From Verrucomicrobiaceae bacterium (GTDB taxonomy: Bacteria; Verrucomicrobiota; Verrucomicrobiia; Verrucomicrobiales; Verrucomicrobiaceae), in assembly GCA_027484445.1 (NCBI GenBank), contig JAIXSY010000057.1:1-64000 (forward strand): DNA of 64,000 bases, written 5' to 3'. The position numbers were made by a program, and so were the translations under genes. Below, in pieces: positions 1 to 8,228 of this stretch. Within the stretch, counting starts at the first letter, position 1. Each line of letters starts with the position of its first letter. Below the pieces are notes generated by a model, which saw only the letters and a list, made by a program, of their open reading frames with translations, made no database searches and was not told the DNA's origin.

Positions 1-233
1 ATGGTCTGATCGACACGCTCCAGGCCGGTGGTGGGGCCTTGGAAGTAACCGTGGTCAAAGGCGAGCATCACGGTGCGACCGTCCTTGGGATTGAAGACCT
101 TGCTGAGGCGGTTCTTCAGACCCCAATCATACTGGTGGGAACCTTTGAGGAAGAAGCCCGGGGTTTGCTGGGGCGTGTCGAGGAAGTATTCCTTTTCCTT
201 CTTGTCAGCAGCGGAGGTGGTGATGTCGGCCAT
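1..233 (-). CDS. lsrF: LsrF-like class I aldolase/thiolase, N-terminal part
   Basis: Only the first 77 codons are in the window; the gene runs off the left edge. Reading leftward from the ATG at 233, the protein has the segments LSKVFNPKDGRTVMLAFDH and GYFQGPTTGLERVD. These closely match the N-terminus of LsrF, a DeoC/FbaB-type class I aldolase that processes phosphorylated AI-2 in enterics. Homologues outside enterics often sit away from lsr genes and may act on other sugar phosphates, so the substrate is open. The catalytic lysine lies outside the window. No lsr transporter gene is visible. The gene is divergent from the ABC transporter at 425, with about 190 bases between them. Confidence 0.8.
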   Translation of the reverse strand, partial: MADITTSAADKKEKEYFLDTPQQTPGFFLKGSHQYDWGLKNRLSKVFNPKDGRTVMLAFDHGYFQGPTTGLERVDQT

Positions 234-424
234 GGTGGTTGGGTTTCGTATGCTTATGCGAGCAGGGAGCGCGATTTTGAGCACGAATCATCCTGGTGCA
301 AGCCTAGATGCGGAGTGCTTATCGCGGCCAAAACTATCATTCAGGAGCCCATCTCTTTTCCATTATTGAAACAGCAAAAACAAAAAGAGTGACATCTGGG
401 CATGGGCTCCGTAGTGCCTGCTGC

Positions 425-1180
425 ATGAAACGAGTGAACACGAATGTCACGGGTCTGCTCTGGAGCCTACTGCTCTTGAGCACTCTCGCACTGGCACTTT
501 ATGCCACGTTTGCATCCGTGCACTATGGCTGGAATTGGCAAGTCGTCTGGGAATACCGCACGCAATTGTTTCACGGATGGCTGACCACACTGATCATCTC
601 AGCAGGAGCCATGTTGGTTAGCATGATGCTAGGCTTTGCTATGATGTTGGGGCGTCGCTCGACTTGGCAACCGGTGCGACTGTTATCCATCGGAGCCGTT
701 GAGCTCATTCGAGGTTCGCCTCTGCTGGTTCAATTGTTGATTGGGTATTACATCATTGCCAGCCGTGTGGGAGTTAGTTCTCCTGTGCTGGTAGGCACAC
801 TCCTTTTAGGACTTTTTGAAGCAGCCTACCTTGCAGAAATCTTCCGCGGCGCTGTTGAAAGCATTGGCCGTAGCCAATGGGAAGCAGCGCGTGCTGTTGG
901 TTTCGACACGACTCAGACTTATCGGTTCGTGATCATTCCCCAAGCCTTGCGCCGCGCTTTGCCCGGCACCACCGGTGAGATCGTATCCTTGATCAAATCT
1001 TCTTCACTTTTATCAGTGATCGGCATTGAAGAACTGGTCCAAAAAGTTCGAGTGATGAATAGCGCAAACTACACTGCACTTGAAGGTTATCTTCCTTTGG
1101 CAATAGCCTATCTAGTGGTGACGCTTCCGCTCTCCTGGGCAGCACGAAGGCTAGAAAAACGATTTGCTTATGAAACTTGA
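425..1180 (+). CDS. polar amino-acid ABC transporter permease
   Basis: Inner-membrane permease of the HisM/GlnP type, 251 residues from the ATG at 425. That start places MKRVNTNV directly before the first membrane segment (about residues 11-30). The open frame extends upstream, but that part is not permease-like. Further hydrophobic segments lie near 52-75, 90-110, 118-140 and at the C-terminus. The EAA loop that contacts the ATPase reads EAARAVGFDTTQTYRFV at about 153-169, followed by IPQA, the classic form for amino-acid importers. The stop overlaps the ATPase start by 11 bases, so the two are translationally coupled. No substrate-binding protein gene is adjacent. Confidence 0.88.
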   Translation: MKRVNTNVTGLLWSLLLLSTLALALYATFASVHYGWNWQVVWEYRTQLFHGWLTTLIISAGAMLVSMMLGFAMMLGRRSTWQPVRLLSIGAVELIRGSPLLVQLLIGYYIIASRVGVSSPVLVGTLLLGLFEAAYLAEIFRGAVESIGRSQWEAARAVGFDTTQTYRFVIIPQALRRALPGTTGEIVSLIKSSSLLSVIGIEELVQKVRVMNSANYTALEGYLPLAIAYLVVTLPLSWAARRLEKRFAYET

Positions 1181-1907
1181 AGCTTATCAGCTCATCAAAA
1201 ACTACGGCGGGTTTCTTGCCCTGGATGGCGCGAGCTTTCATACAGCCGATGAATCGCGTGTCGTCGCTCTGCTTGGCCCTAGTGGTGGCGGAAAATCGAC
1301 TTTGCTGCGAGTTTTGGGAGGTCTTTTGGTGCCTGATTCAGGAGAAGTCAGAGTCAACGGAACATCTCTTCCCCGAGATGAGACAGGCTCTCTGCGAGCA
1401 TTGCGTGGCAATGGCTTTGTTTTTCAGGGATACAATCTGTTCCCTCACTTGAGTGCGATCCAAAACATCATACTCCCTCTGCGTGAAGTACATGGATGGA
1501 GCCCGGATGATGCACGTCACCGTGCACTGGAGCTGTTGGCTCGGTTAGGCTTGACTGAGCACGCTCAGAAACGCCCAGCTGAACTTTCTGGAGGTCAACA
1601 GCAGCGTGCGGCCATTGCGCGCGCTCTTGCACCGAGACCTTCTTTACTCCTTCTGGATGAACCGACCTCTGCACTTGACCCTGTGATGACAGCTGAAGTT
1701 TTGGATGTCGTCCGCGAACTCGCCGAAAGCGGGCAACAAATCGTTTTGGCAACACACGAGATCAGCTTTGCACGAAAAGTCGCGGACTGGGTGGTTTTTC
1801 TTGCCCATGGAAAAGTGCAGGTTTCTTGCACCACGGATGACTTTTTTCAAAATCCTGAAAGCTCCATTGCACGAAGTTACCTTCAAGGGTTGTCTCGCTA
1901 TCGTTAA
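1170..1907 (+). CDS. polar amino-acid ABC transporter ATP-binding protein
   Basis: ATPase partner of the preceding permease, 245 residues from the ATG at 1170 inside the end of the permease gene. All nucleotide-binding motifs are intact: Walker A GPSGGGKST at 36-44, Q-loop Gln86, signature LSGGQ at 139-143, Walker B LLLLDEPTSALD at 159-170 and H-loop His196. The arrangement is that of GlnQ/HisP. Family knowledge predicts a dimer on the cytoplasmic face that drives import of an amino acid or related compound. The substrate cannot be read from this pair because the binding protein is elsewhere. Confidence 0.9.
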   Translation: MKLEAYQLIKNYGGFLALDGASFHTADESRVVALLGPSGGGKSTLLRVLGGLLVPDSGEVRVNGTSLPRDETGSLRALRGNGFVFQGYNLFPHLSAIQNIILPLREVHGWSPDDARHRALELLARLGLTEHAQKRPAELSGGQQQRAAIARALAPRPSLLLLDEPTSALDPVMTAEVLDVVRELAESGQQIVLATHEISFARKVADWVVFLAHGKVQVSCTTDDFFQNPESSIARSYLQGLSRYR

Positions 1908-1987
1908 TCATCAGCGGGAGAACCTACTCGCCTTAACCTGTGTGCGTCAGGGCTTGCTAACCAACTGAAACTCAATTCATCAAATTC

Positions 1988-2734
1988 ATGACTCTGCGTG
2001 AACCTGAAATAGTAGAACTGCAAACACCAAGCGGCCCCATGCGCACCTCTGTGCTCCGTCCGGCATCTCCGGGCAGATACCCAGGACTACTTTTTCACTC
2101 AGAGATTTTTCAAATCACTGGCCCGATTCATCGGACTGCAGCTTTTCTAGCGGGCCATGGCTTCGTGGTTGCTCTCCCAGAAATTTATCACGAGTTTTTG
2201 CCCGCTGGCACCGTGCTTAACTATGATCAAAGTGGATCCGATATTGGCAATCGGTTGAAGGTCGAAAAACCGATTGAAGCTTATGATGCAGATAACCGGG
2301 CTGTTCTTGATTTCTTAAAGCAACACGAAGCCTGCTCTGGAAAACTTGGTTCATTCGGACCATGCATTGGAGGGCACCTCACCTATCGAGCTGCCTTGCA
2401 ACCTGACGTTTCCGCAGCTGCGTGCTTCTACCCCACCGATCTGCACAAACGCAGTTTGGGTCTAGGTATGAATGACGATTCTCTGGCACGTGCCCGAGAA
2501 ATCTGCGGCGAACTAATGCTCGTTTTTGGTCGCCAAGACCCGCATGTTCCAGCCGAGGGCCGCTCCATGATTTACCAAGCTCTGACGTCTGCTGGAGTCA
2601 ACTTTACTTGGCATGAGGTCAATGCTGCTCATGCGTTCTTGCGGGACGAAGGATTGCGTTTTGATTCTGAACTTTTTCATCAGCTTCTAGGCATGACTGT
2701 GAATTTCTTTCGCAGAGCCCTTGGTAATTTCTAG
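1988..2734 (+). CDS. dienelactone hydrolase family protein
   Basis: Alpha/beta hydrolase of 248 residues, the usual size for the DLH family. The predicted triad is Cys126 in the nucleophile elbow GPCIGG, Asp184 in FGRQDPH and His215 in NAAHAF. A cysteine nucleophile is diagnostic of DLH proteins. There is no signal peptide, so it is probably cytosolic. Members hydrolyse dienelactones in chloroaromatic degradation, but most genomic copies have unknown esterase substrates, and no catechol-pathway gene lies nearby. It follows the ABC genes after 80 bases and converges on the methyltransferase gene. Confidence 0.85.
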   Translation: MTLREPEIVELQTPSGPMRTSVLRPASPGRYPGLLFHSEIFQITGPIHRTAAFLAGHGFVVALPEIYHEFLPAGTVLNYDQSGSDIGNRLKVEKPIEAYDADNRAVLDFLKQHEACSGKLGSFGPCIGGHLTYRAALQPDVSAAACFYPTDLHKRSLGLGMNDDSLARAREICGELMLVFGRQDPHVPAEGRSMIYQALTSAGVNFTWHEVNAAHAFLRDEGLRFDSELFHQLLGMTVNFFRRALGNF

Positions 2735-2767
2735 TCGCCTTCGATGGATTGACCGAAGAAAAACCAT

Positions 2768-3619
2768 TCAATCTTTAACCAGACAAACGGTGACGCCGAG
2801 AAAAAGCCTCTGACTCAGCTTCCAAGCGAGATTTTTCGGCAACATTCGCATAAAACTCTCCACAACTAGGGTCAGTCTCGTGAAGAGTTCACTATCCCAA
2901 CGGCGTCCGAAGCGATAAACATACATTTTGTCAAAACCATGCTTTCTCCCAAGCTCTCGTAATTCACGATAAGTCCACTCATGCATGTGAAAGCCCTCAG
3001 GTTTTTCTGAAAAGTAACGTGAGACATCATGAGGCCCCGAATAAGCATGCGGTGTATCCAAAATATAGACGCCTCCAGGCTTGAGGGCTTTTGCCACCAA
3101 TTCAAAGTGTGGATCCAAATCGTCAGGATGGAGGTGTTCCAGAAACTGGTAACTAAAGGCCACATCGACACTGTGCGTCTCCACATCGAGATTCAGCCCA
3201 TCAAAGACCACCATCTCAAAGTTATCTGGCACCACCATTCCAGGCTCTCTTTGGTCTGAAATATCCGCTGCATAGACCTTTTTAACATCTTTAGCCACCT
3301 CGCAGGCTAGCTTGCAATCCCCAGGAGCGATTTCCATGAAGACCGTCTCCGGTTTCAATTTGCCCTTCAAAATCAACTTGCGCGCCGCAACCGTCCTGGA
3401 GCTTTCTTCCTCGCTAATTCTTCGAGTCAAACGGGGATGATCTGGCACTTGACGGAACAATTCGCCATACAAGCGAGGAAACAAACTCAATCTCTGATCC
3501 CTCGTGCTGGCACGAAGTTCATCGGCCAGTTTTTTTTCAACTAGGTAATGGTTAGCCAACTGTTCATGACTTCTTCCAGTATTGGAAAAGTCACGAATGC
3601 ACTGAGGAAGATGAGCCAT
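2768..3619 (-). CDS. class I SAM-dependent methyltransferase of polysaccharide locus 1
   Basis: Protein of 283 residues using the ATG at 3619, five bases after the stop of the upstream ligase-like gene. A TTG at 3661 would add 14 residues but overlap that gene. The Rossmann core shows a motif I-like FMEIAPGDC near 94-102, an acidic residue in YAADIS near 118-119, LEHLHPDD near 160-167 and KPGGVYILDTPH after it. Motif I lacks the usual GxGxG. As the last gene of the exopolysaccharide cluster it may methylate a sugar or a lipid-linked intermediate, but this is inferred from position only. Confidence 0.72.
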   Translation of the reverse strand: MAHLPQCIRDFSNTGRSHEQLANHYLVEKKLADELRASTRDQRLSLFPRLYGELFRQVPDHPRLTRRISEEESSRTVAARKLILKGKLKPETVFMEIAPGDCKLACEVAKDVKKVYAADISDQREPGMVVPDNFEMVVFDGLNLDVETHSVDVAFSYQFLEHLHPDDLDPHFELVAKALKPGGVYILDTPHAYSGPHDVSRYFSEKPEGFHMHEWTYRELRELGRKHGFDKMYVYRFGRRWDSELFTRLTLVVESFMRMLPKNLAWKLSQRLFLGVTVCLVKD

Positions 3620-3624
3620 GTTGT

Positions 3625-5130
3625 TTAAAAGGAAATAAAGTTCGTCATAATTTCTGACCAAACCAAAAGGACGACTTCGAATAGACCATAAATCAAAAGG
3701 AGATCGACCCAGCTAATTTTTTCCCATCGAAGCCAAGAATCGCGAAGATTTGGTGATGTATTCAAGGCAACGCTCGGAGAGTTCGCATAGTGGGATGCAC
3801 CTCTCGCAGAATCTAAGTTCAAAGAATCTGCGACCTGATTCAAGAAGCCTGATTTCAAAAGTGGAGATGCGGGAGCATTCGCTAAAGCGAATCGAGCCTG
3901 CCCAGCCATTCCTGAAAAAGAATCAAGACATGCCGCCCCATCATCTATTTTTGAATGAGTCGGAGGTTCATCCACACGGATCATTTGTCGGTGAAAGGCA
4001 GCGATTGCCCCTGCAATGAAAAAGAAGTCCGTATGGTAAGCCCTGTCGATCATCCAAGCAGAAGAAGCGTATGAACAAAAGAGCGACAGCAGTGCTCTCT
4101 GGTTTCTTTGCGTCTCGATATCTTCGAGCGGTGGCTTTGCGGTAAAAATCGCACGTCCGTTGGCGTAAAGAATGGCGAGGAACAGAAACAAGCCTGGATA
4201 TCCCAAGTCAGCGCCTACATTGACATATGATCCGTGGGTTGCTTTTCGTATTGCACCGACTCTAGGAATTGAGACCCAAGCTTCGAATTTCTTCCATCCT
4301 TCACCCACAACAGTGGTTTCCATGGTTGAGTGTGCTATCCGCCAGATAGCGAGCCGCCCAGCAATCCCATCCTCCTGCGAACTGAGTGTGTTCATTCTCG
4401 GGAGAAGTTTAATAGCAGCGACCCCGCCTGTTAAGGCTATGATCAGAACTAGGGCCTGAACCACGAGCTTTTTCCGGAACAAAAATACAATTCCAAAAGC
4501 GGCGAACCCACACAGATAGGCACCTTTGGATTGAGTGAGATAAACACAGAATCCAGCCGCAGAGATGATCACCACAGCCAGCAACTTGCAAAAAACACCT
4601 CTTTTCCACCAAAGCCAAACATAGCTGAGTGGGATTAAAGCCACAGCTCCATGTCCCAGGGAATTGGGATTATTGAAAATCCAAGTGTTGAGTGCTAACC
4701 GGCCGTCAAAAAGATTGGTCAGATCCGATGATCCTACTGCGAACTCGATTCCGAAGTGAGTGGATAGCGCGAACACCACCACAACCACAAGTCCAACAAC
4801 CCAACACAACAAAAACCCAGAAAGCTTTTTTGGCTGATCCAGAATAAGAGCAGTAAGAAAATAAAAGAAAGCAAAAGGCAGAACTTCCTTAAAGGTATCA
4901 AAATATTCTCCCGTAGAATAGACAATCCACAGAAGATAAATACTGACAAAAAAATCGTTTGGCGTCTTTAACCCGAAATTTATTTGATCTTGTTTCGAAC
5001 GCCCAAGCAAGCCAATCATGGCTGCAATCATGGCGTACTTAGCAAAACCTACACCCGCCAAGCCTGACATCCAATCTTGAGGACGAATCAGCCACAAAAG
5101 AATGGCTGTGCAGATGGCAACATAATCCAC
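3625..5130 (-). CDS. O-antigen ligase/polymerase-like multispanning membrane protein
   Basis: 501 residues from a GTG start, with about ten hydrophobic helices over the first 380 residues. The large loop contains NTWIFNNPNSLGHGA and YLTQSKGAYL, and a later segment reads HGSYVNVGADLGYPGL, resembling the Wzy_C/WaaL periplasmic loop and following helix. Proteins of this kind polymerise or ligate lipid-linked oligosaccharides in the inner membrane. Residues about 390-480 form a polar tail rich in Ser, Ala and Asn, ending in one more hydrophobic segment (WVDLLLIYGLFEVVLLVW). That tail is not part of the usual ligase fold. Lying between the BY-kinase and methyltransferase genes supports a role as polymerase of this locus. 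Confidence 0.75.
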   Translation of the reverse strand: MDYVAICTAILLWLIRPQDWMSGLAGVGFAKYAMIAAMIGLLGRSKQDQINFGLKTPNDFFVSIYLLWIVYSTGEYFDTFKEVLPFAFFYFLTALILDQPKKLSGFLLCWVVGLVVVVVFALSTHFGIEFAVGSSDLTNLFDGRLALNTWIFNNPNSLGHGAVALIPLSYVWLWWKRGVFCKLLAVVIISAAGFCVYLTQSKGAYLCGFAAFGIVFLFRKKLVVQALVLIIALTGGVAAIKLLPRMNTLSSQEDGIAGRLAIWRIAHSTMETTVVGEGWKKFEAWVSIPRVGAIRKATHGSYVNVGADLGYPGLFLFLAILYANGRAIFTAKPPLEDIETQRNQRALLSLFCSYASSAWMIDRAYHTDFFFIAGAIAAFHRQMIRVDEPPTHSKIDDGAACLDSFSGMAGQARFALANAPASPLLKSGFLNQVADSLNLDSARGASHYANSPSVALNTSPNLRDSWLRWEKISWVDLLLIYGLFEVVLLVWSEIMTNFISF

Positions 5131-5154
5131 GATGAATTAATTTTTAATGCGCAT

Positions 5155-7425
5155 TTAAACCTCAGAATAATTGTATCCAGGATCGTAATACTTTGGATAA
5201 TACGATGAATAGTAATAATAATTCTCCATCTTATTCAGATCCACACCATTTAATAAAAAGCCATACATGGGAACACCTGTCATTGCAATTTGCTCAATTC
5301 CCCCGATAATGTCCCGTCGCGTTGTCTTTTCGGCACGAATCACAAACAACACACCATCCACGATGGGAGCGATCGTCAGAGCATCAGCCAAACCAAGAAC
5401 AGGAGGAGTGTCGATGATGATTCGAGAATATTGACCACGCAGAGTTGTGACGAGGTCAGCAAATGTGGGACGTCCAAGTTCCTCTACAGCTAAACTATTG
5501 TATCCACCGCGAACCACAACATCCAGATTACTTCCTGGAAGGTGCGTTTTACACTCATCAATCGTTGATGCTTCTTTCACGAGATAGGATCGCAAACCTT
5601 TGCGATCAGCTACATCCAGAAGTTGCTCGATACGACCTCTGCGAAGATCGGCATCAATCAAAATGGTCTTTTCACCAGCCTCTGCAAATGATCTAGCCAA
5701 GACACTACTAGCGACCGTTTTTCCTTCGCCAGGCCTAGAGCTCGTCACCAAGATAACTTGGCATTTGTTATCTTTTGATACATGCAGAGGAATGCTTGTC
5801 CTAACGATACGAAATGATTCGCGTAGATCATAACCAGTGGTTGAAGAAGTCTGCCCAGTGATAAAAAGACGCCTAAAATCGTCTGTAGATTGACTCAGTG
5901 GCAGCACTCCCAAGGCATGTAATCCTGTGATTTGTTCAGTGTCTGAAACCAAAGAAGTCGAGGATTTAAACTTCTCGAAGCCATAACTAACACCGCCTGC
6001 CAATGCCAATCCAAGTATCAACCCATACATCAAAAGAGATTTCTTATTTGGCGACACAGGATCATCATCCCGTAACATCGTGAATCCTTGAAAACTAAGG
6101 TCGGATTCAAGTTCACTGCCAGTGTAATCCATTTCAGTGACTTTCTGCTTCAACTTCGCATAAGCGTTTTCCCAAGCAACTCGACCACTCGAAAGCAAAT
6201 AATAATCTTGTTTGTACCGATCAAAGTCATTCAAGACACGCCTATAATCTGGCATTTTCTTCTGCAATTCCTCGAATTTAACATTCAAATGCTCTCTCTC
6301 TAACAAAAATGAAGATTTAGCCACACGGTATTCATCTTCGAGACTTAGCTCCAATTGCGATATCCTATTATTGACTAAACGCATTAGTTCATGGCCCGGC
6401 AAATAGTTTGCACTGAGTTGCTCGCGTTCTTGGCGCGCAGCTCGTAGCTCACGTTCCGTTTTTTCCCAGGGCTCAAGCTCCTCAACCATGGATGGAACGA
6501 CGACGATTTGTGAAGTGGAACCATTCACTGAACCATTCGCCACATTCCCACTGTTTGGCTGCGAAACAGCGTCACTAACCATGCCTTGAACTGTTGGGGG
6601 AGCCGTTGTTATGACATTCTCAGGAAGAGAATTCCGCATGATCGAACCCACAGGCACAGGCTTTCCTTTTACCTTTTTAATTAGCGAGAGCTTTTCGACT
6701 GTAGATAACTCCTGGGAATCCAGCATGGAGATTACATCATCCATGGAATCCATTCTGGTCTTAATAGAAAGCATTTCACTTGGAACCTTTTCAACCGAGT
6801 TATTGCTTATGTACTGCTCGATGATCTTATTATCCTCCTCAAATTTCACCAAACTACTTCTGTCAGCATAGATTTTATTTCTTAAACTTTCCATTTCGCC
6901 ACTATAAGCAGTCAGTGCATTTTCTCGATGTTTTGCTTTTTGCGACAACATGTACCTTTGATACGCCGCTATCATTGCCTCAGGCCATTCTCTGACGACC
7001 CAGGGTTGATATCCATAGATTTCAATTTGAAATAGATTACCAGGCATTGGTGAGGCCCTTATTTTCGAAACAAACTTTTCGCGAACATACTCGTATTGGC
7101 CTGGCTGTGACACTAACCCCATTTCGCTCGCGGTTTGTTCCACCAGCCAACGCGAATTCAAAGCAGATTGCAAAACAAACTGTAGATGCGCCCATCGACC
7201 TCTGCCAACAACCTCACTAGATTCTGAGCGGATAGGAGAGTATAAATCTGAATAAGAGACGATCGAACGCGAATAAAAACCCGGCTTTCCATAGGTAAGG
7301 TAAGCAGCAGCAGCCGAAAGGCCAAAGGCAAGAAAGAGGGCTCCCAGCTTCCAGTATTTCACATACTTCACAGAAACGTGAAGCAGATCATGGAGGGTTT
7401 GTGATTGCTTCTTAACCGGCTGCAT
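5155..7425 (-). CDS. polysaccharide co-polymerase with fused tyrosine autokinase (Wzz/BY-kinase)
   Basis: 756-residue fusion of a Wzz-type chain-length regulator and a bacterial tyrosine kinase. A membrane helix near 30-48 is followed by a long periplasmic coiled-coil region and a Pro-flanked second helix (DPVSPNKK, then LLMYGLILGLALAGG). The cytoplasmic kinase has Walker A PGEGKT with Lys569, Walker A-prime LIDADLRRG with Asp591 and Asp593, and Walker B IIIDTPPV. The C-terminus is a tyrosine cluster with ten Tyr in the last 24 residues, the normal autophosphorylation tail. In the family, phosphorylation cycles control chain length and assembly with the Wza exporter, whose gene is just upstream. 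Confidence 0.93.
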   Translation of the reverse strand: MQPVKKQSQTLHDLLHVSVKYVKYWKLGALFLAFGLSAAAAYLTYGKPGFYSRSIVSYSDLYSPIRSESSEVVGRGRWAHLQFVLQSALNSRWLVEQTASEMGLVSQPGQYEYVREKFVSKIRASPMPGNLFQIEIYGYQPWVVREWPEAMIAAYQRYMLSQKAKHRENALTAYSGEMESLRNKIYADRSSLVKFEEDNKIIEQYISNNSVEKVPSEMLSIKTRMDSMDDVISMLDSQELSTVEKLSLIKKVKGKPVPVGSIMRNSLPENVITTAPPTVQGMVSDAVSQPNSGNVANGSVNGSTSQIVVVPSMVEELEPWEKTERELRAARQEREQLSANYLPGHELMRLVNNRISQLELSLEDEYRVAKSSFLLEREHLNVKFEELQKKMPDYRRVLNDFDRYKQDYYLLSSGRVAWENAYAKLKQKVTEMDYTGSELESDLSFQGFTMLRDDDPVSPNKKSLLMYGLILGLALAGGVSYGFEKFKSSTSLVSDTEQITGLHALGVLPLSQSTDDFRRLFITGQTSSTTGYDLRESFRIVRTSIPLHVSKDNKCQVILVTSSRPGEGKTVASSVLARSFAEAGEKTILIDADLRRGRIEQLLDVADRKGLRSYLVKEASTIDECKTHLPGSNLDVVVRGGYNSLAVEELGRPTFADLVTTLRGQYSRIIIDTPPVLGLADALTIAPIVDGVLFVIRAEKTTRRDIIGGIEQIAMTGVPMYGFLLNGVDLNKMENYYYYSSYYPKYYDPGYNYSEV

Positions 7426-7464
7426 ATGGATTTATGAATCTAACTTCGAACCTGAGTAAAGGGC

Positions 7465-8160
7465 TCACAACCCAAACATCTTCTGGGGCACCACAATCAT
7501 ATCACCTTCCATCAACTGGACATCGTTTGATTTGCCCTCTTCAATAGCAGAAAAATTTAGCACGATCCTTTGGCTTCCACCCATGGCTTGTCTTCTCAGC
7601 AAAAATGATTTCTTTTTATTGGCGAAGCTCGAGAAACCACCTGCATTCACCACCGCTTGCAATGCGGTCACTGTATTTCCAGCAATGCTAGGCACAAATT
7701 GTCTTCCCGTCTTCGCGATGCATCCAGAAAGATAAACGGTTACTCCGGATTGCACTCCTAATTCTGAGTTACCAGTTCTTGTAACAGGATCTACAATAAC
7801 AGTAGCTTTCTTTAGCTGCGTTAACTGAAGTTCCCTTTGAACAGCCTCCTCAACTTGTTTTAGCGAGAGCTGCGAAGCAGGAATGCGCCCCAACCTTGGA
7901 ATGATGATGTCCCCGCTTGGACGAATCACATATTTTCCGTTGAATGAACTGTCTTCGAGAACAAAAACCTCAAGTGCATCGCCAACATTCGTCTTGTAAT
8001 CAGCACCCAAACCGGCTCCAGCAGATTGAGTCTCCGCTGCCTGCAAATCAAAGCCCTCTATGTCATCAGAGATTTTCGATGAATTACTGCATGACGAGGA
8101 AAAAACGGCACTGATAAGAAGGCAAATCTTAACAATCGAACTGGATGTAATGCTGGGCAT
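7465..8160 (-). CDS. polysaccharide export outer-membrane lipoprotein (Wza-like)
   Basis: 231 residues using the ATG at 8160; an in-frame GTG at 8184 would add eight. The N-terminus is a lipoprotein signal ending in a Ser-rich lipobox (FSSSC). The body has the Poly_export domain (KTNVGDALEVFVLEDSSFNG, then YVIRPSGDIIIPRLGRI) and a SLBB-like segment (VTVYLSGCIAKTGR). It is shorter than E. coli Wza (379 residues) and probably lacks a long C-terminal membrane-spanning helix. It is expected to form the periplasmic/outer-membrane conduit for the polymer made by the neighbouring genes, perhaps with the beta-barrel encoded upstream. Confidence 0.88.
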   Translation of the reverse strand: MPSITSSSIVKICLLISAVFSSSCSNSSKISDDIEGFDLQAAETQSAGAGLGADYKTNVGDALEVFVLEDSSFNGKYVIRPSGDIIIPRLGRIPASQLSLKQVEEAVQRELQLTQLKKATVIVDPVTRTGNSELGVQSGVTVYLSGCIAKTGRQFVPSIAGNTVTALQAVVNAGGFSSFANKKKSFLLRRQAMGGSQRIVLNFSAIEEGKSNDVQLMEGDMIVVPQKMFGL

Positions 8161-8228
8161 GGTTGAATTGAATTTAGCATTCACTGGAGCAGTGAAATGC
8201 TTTAGCTATGAGGAGCTCTAAAGCAAAA

